Assembly (NCBI GenBank): GCA_017640605.1
Contig: JAEPQH010000017.1
Coordinates: 1-64,000 of the forward strand
DNA: 64,000 nt
Direction of reading: 5' to 3'
Source: Balneolaceae bacterium
GTDB lineage: Bacteria > Bacteroidota > Rhodothermia > Balneolales > Balneolaceae
The stretch's first letter is position 1; each line of letters begins with the position of its first letter. Below the pieces are notes generated by a model. It was not told the DNA's origin. It did no database searches and was given only the letters and a program-made list of their open reading frames with translations. This document shows positions 63,168 to 64,000 of the stretch, piece after piece. Both the position numbers and the translations under genes were made by a program.

Positions 63168-63544
63168 TATTATTAGATACACATGTTTGGTTATGGTGGT
63201 TACTGGAAGAAGGTGACCTGGATGAATCGGAACGGGCTATCTTAGATGAACAGGCGTTAAACGGGGAAATCGTGATTTCAGCAGCAACTATTTGGGAGGC
63301 TGAGCTATTGCATCGTGGAGGAGATTTGGTGTTGGATCCCGATTTTGAAACCTGGATTCGAAGAGCAACCGATCCTCAAATTTGTAAAGTAATCCCCATT
63401 GATGAGGATGTTATTCTGGCTCAGCAAAAACTTCCGGAAAATTTCCCTGATGATCCGGCCGATAGAATTATAGTGGCTACTGCATTACTTAAAGACATTC
63501 CGTTAGCTACTAAAGATGAAGTGTTACAGGAGCTTGGTTTTTAA
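63164..63544 (+). CDS. vapC: VapC-type PIN-domain toxin (RNase)
   Basis: The 126-residue PIN domain has LLDTHVWLWWL (Asp5), ISAATIWEAELL (second acidic residue, Glu about 45), and FPDDPADRIIVATALL with the third and fourth acidic residues, plus TKDEVL at the end. These acidic residues coordinate magnesium or manganese in VapC ribonucleases, so the toxin looks intact. It follows vapB with a 4-bp overlap. A stand-alone chromosomal type II TA module. Confidence 0.9.
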   Translation: MILLDTHVWLWWLLEEGDLDESERAILDEQALNGEIVISAATIWEAELLHRGGDLVLDPDFETWIRRATDPQICKVIPIDEDVILAQQKLPENFPDDPADRIIVATALLKDIPLATKDEVLQELGF

Positions 63545-63598
63545 CCAGAATCGATCAATCAAACCGATTCTAACGAGTCTTCAACACTCTAATTTAAC

Positions 63599-63901
63599 TT
63601 ACCCAAAGTTCCAGTTTACGCCACGTCCAATTTCCGGATCAGGATAATTCCAATCCACCGCACCCTGATCGCATGCATACATACAGGTGCCACATTCGAT
63701 GCAGTCTTCCACTTGGAAATGCACTTTGTTTTCCTCATCCATGGTATAACAATTGGCCGGACAAACCCAGGTAGTACATTTATGCGGACAGCCTGAATTG
63801 CAAATATCTGTATCAACGATAATATGCGGCTTAATCTCCGACTTCGATTGATTTCGGTAGTTTACAAGTCCGAGTCGTTCGGTAAGTTTTAGTAATTTCA
63901 T
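63599..63901 (-). CDS. FixX-like ferredoxin family protein
   Basis: The 100-residue protein (ATG 63901) has two Cys-rich motifs: CNSGCPHKCTTWVCPANC in the middle and CIECGTCMYAC with CDQGAVDWNYP behind it. That is the FixX arrangement, with one [4Fe-4S] cluster site plus a partial second. FixX works with a FixC-type oxidoreductase to pass electrons from ETF to quinone. A fixC-like gene may lie just past the right edge. The upstream part of the frame is not counted because it lacks typical FixX sequence. Confidence 0.85.
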   Translation of the reverse strand: MKLLKLTERLGLVNYRNQSKSEIKPHIIVDTDICNSGCPHKCTTWVCPANCYTMDEENKVHFQVEDCIECGTCMYACDQGAVDWNYPDPEIGRGVNWNFG

Positions 63902-64000
63902 AGTGAAGTGTGATAAAAGTTTCGTTTTTTTAAATGAGACGGCAAAAGTCAAAAGTGAAACGTGTTAGGTCTTCATCATATTAGTAAGCATTGCGAATAC

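Overview
The window is 64 kb of a chromosome with roughly 40% GC. It is most likely from a marine member of the Balneolales/Rhodothermia group, or a close relative in the Bacteroidota-FCB assemblage. The grounds are: a type IX secretion pair (PorU sortase and PorV) beside a protein with a type IX sorting domain; many large secreted beta-propeller proteins; two-component-regulator-propeller histidine kinases; few Shine-Dalgarno sequences; and fatty-acid oxidation genes together with a trimeric purine nucleoside phosphorylase. The species call is inference. No phage, plasmid, CRISPR array or complete insertion sequence is visible.

Layout. 1-137: the 3' end of an rRNA operon (5S rRNA and terminator). 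214-3245: an operon of an acyl-CoA dehydrogenase-like protein, a sirtuin and an SGNH hydrolase. 3248-5896: a membrane-like protein, an SDR enzyme and HisC. 6091-22385: three HisKA_2-type sensor kinases (one degenerate, two tandem 1008-residue propeller kinases) around a nonsense-interrupted alkD gene, a BNR/sortilin-like protein, a LolA-like protein and a TolB-propeller amidohydrolase. 22369-26764: enoyl-CoA hydratase, a small secreted protein, and M61 and M24 peptidases. 26765-27277: a gene-free stretch with three hairpins. 27278-30359: purine nucleoside phosphorylase, an MBL-fold hydrolase and PhoH, with a four-helix-bundle (23S-IVS-type) gene wedged between the last two.

30381-44591 reads as one long leftward transcription unit: porU, porV, an M6-like protein with a type IX sorting domain, a gluzincin-propeller-barrel protein, a small membrane protein, a PASTA protein, rpe and phoH. 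44813-49705 holds thiolase, cystathionine gamma-synthase and two TPR lipoproteins. 49831-54275 holds RidA, an M23 peptidase, an FAH-family enzyme, rpmA-rplU and lexA. 54326-58888 holds a HEAT-cyclophilin lipoprotein, a lipoprotein, an intact AlkD and an alpha/beta hydrolase. 59163-63901 holds a uracil-DNA glycosylase-like protein, a haem-binding protein, two acyl-CoA dehydrogenases, a VapBC module and a FixX-like ferredoxin.

The most striking structure is at 28863-29350. A four-helix-bundle gene, itself broken by one in-frame TAA, sits between two arrays of an 8-bp repeat that face each other in inverted orientation. One array abuts the apparent start codon of the MBL gene, now CTG. The other overlaps the stop codon of phoH. 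The module looks like a small insertion cassette. Other notable points are an M6 peptidase homologue that has lost HExxH, a histidine kinase that has lost its ATP-binding residues, a phoH frame without a normal start codon, and a terminator-like hairpin inside the signal-peptide codons of a TPR lipoprotein gene. Metabolically the window points to acyl-CoA/fatty-acid degradation (acyl-CoA dehydrogenases, enoyl-CoA hydratase, thiolase, FixX-type ferredoxin) combined with heavy investment in secreted peptidases.
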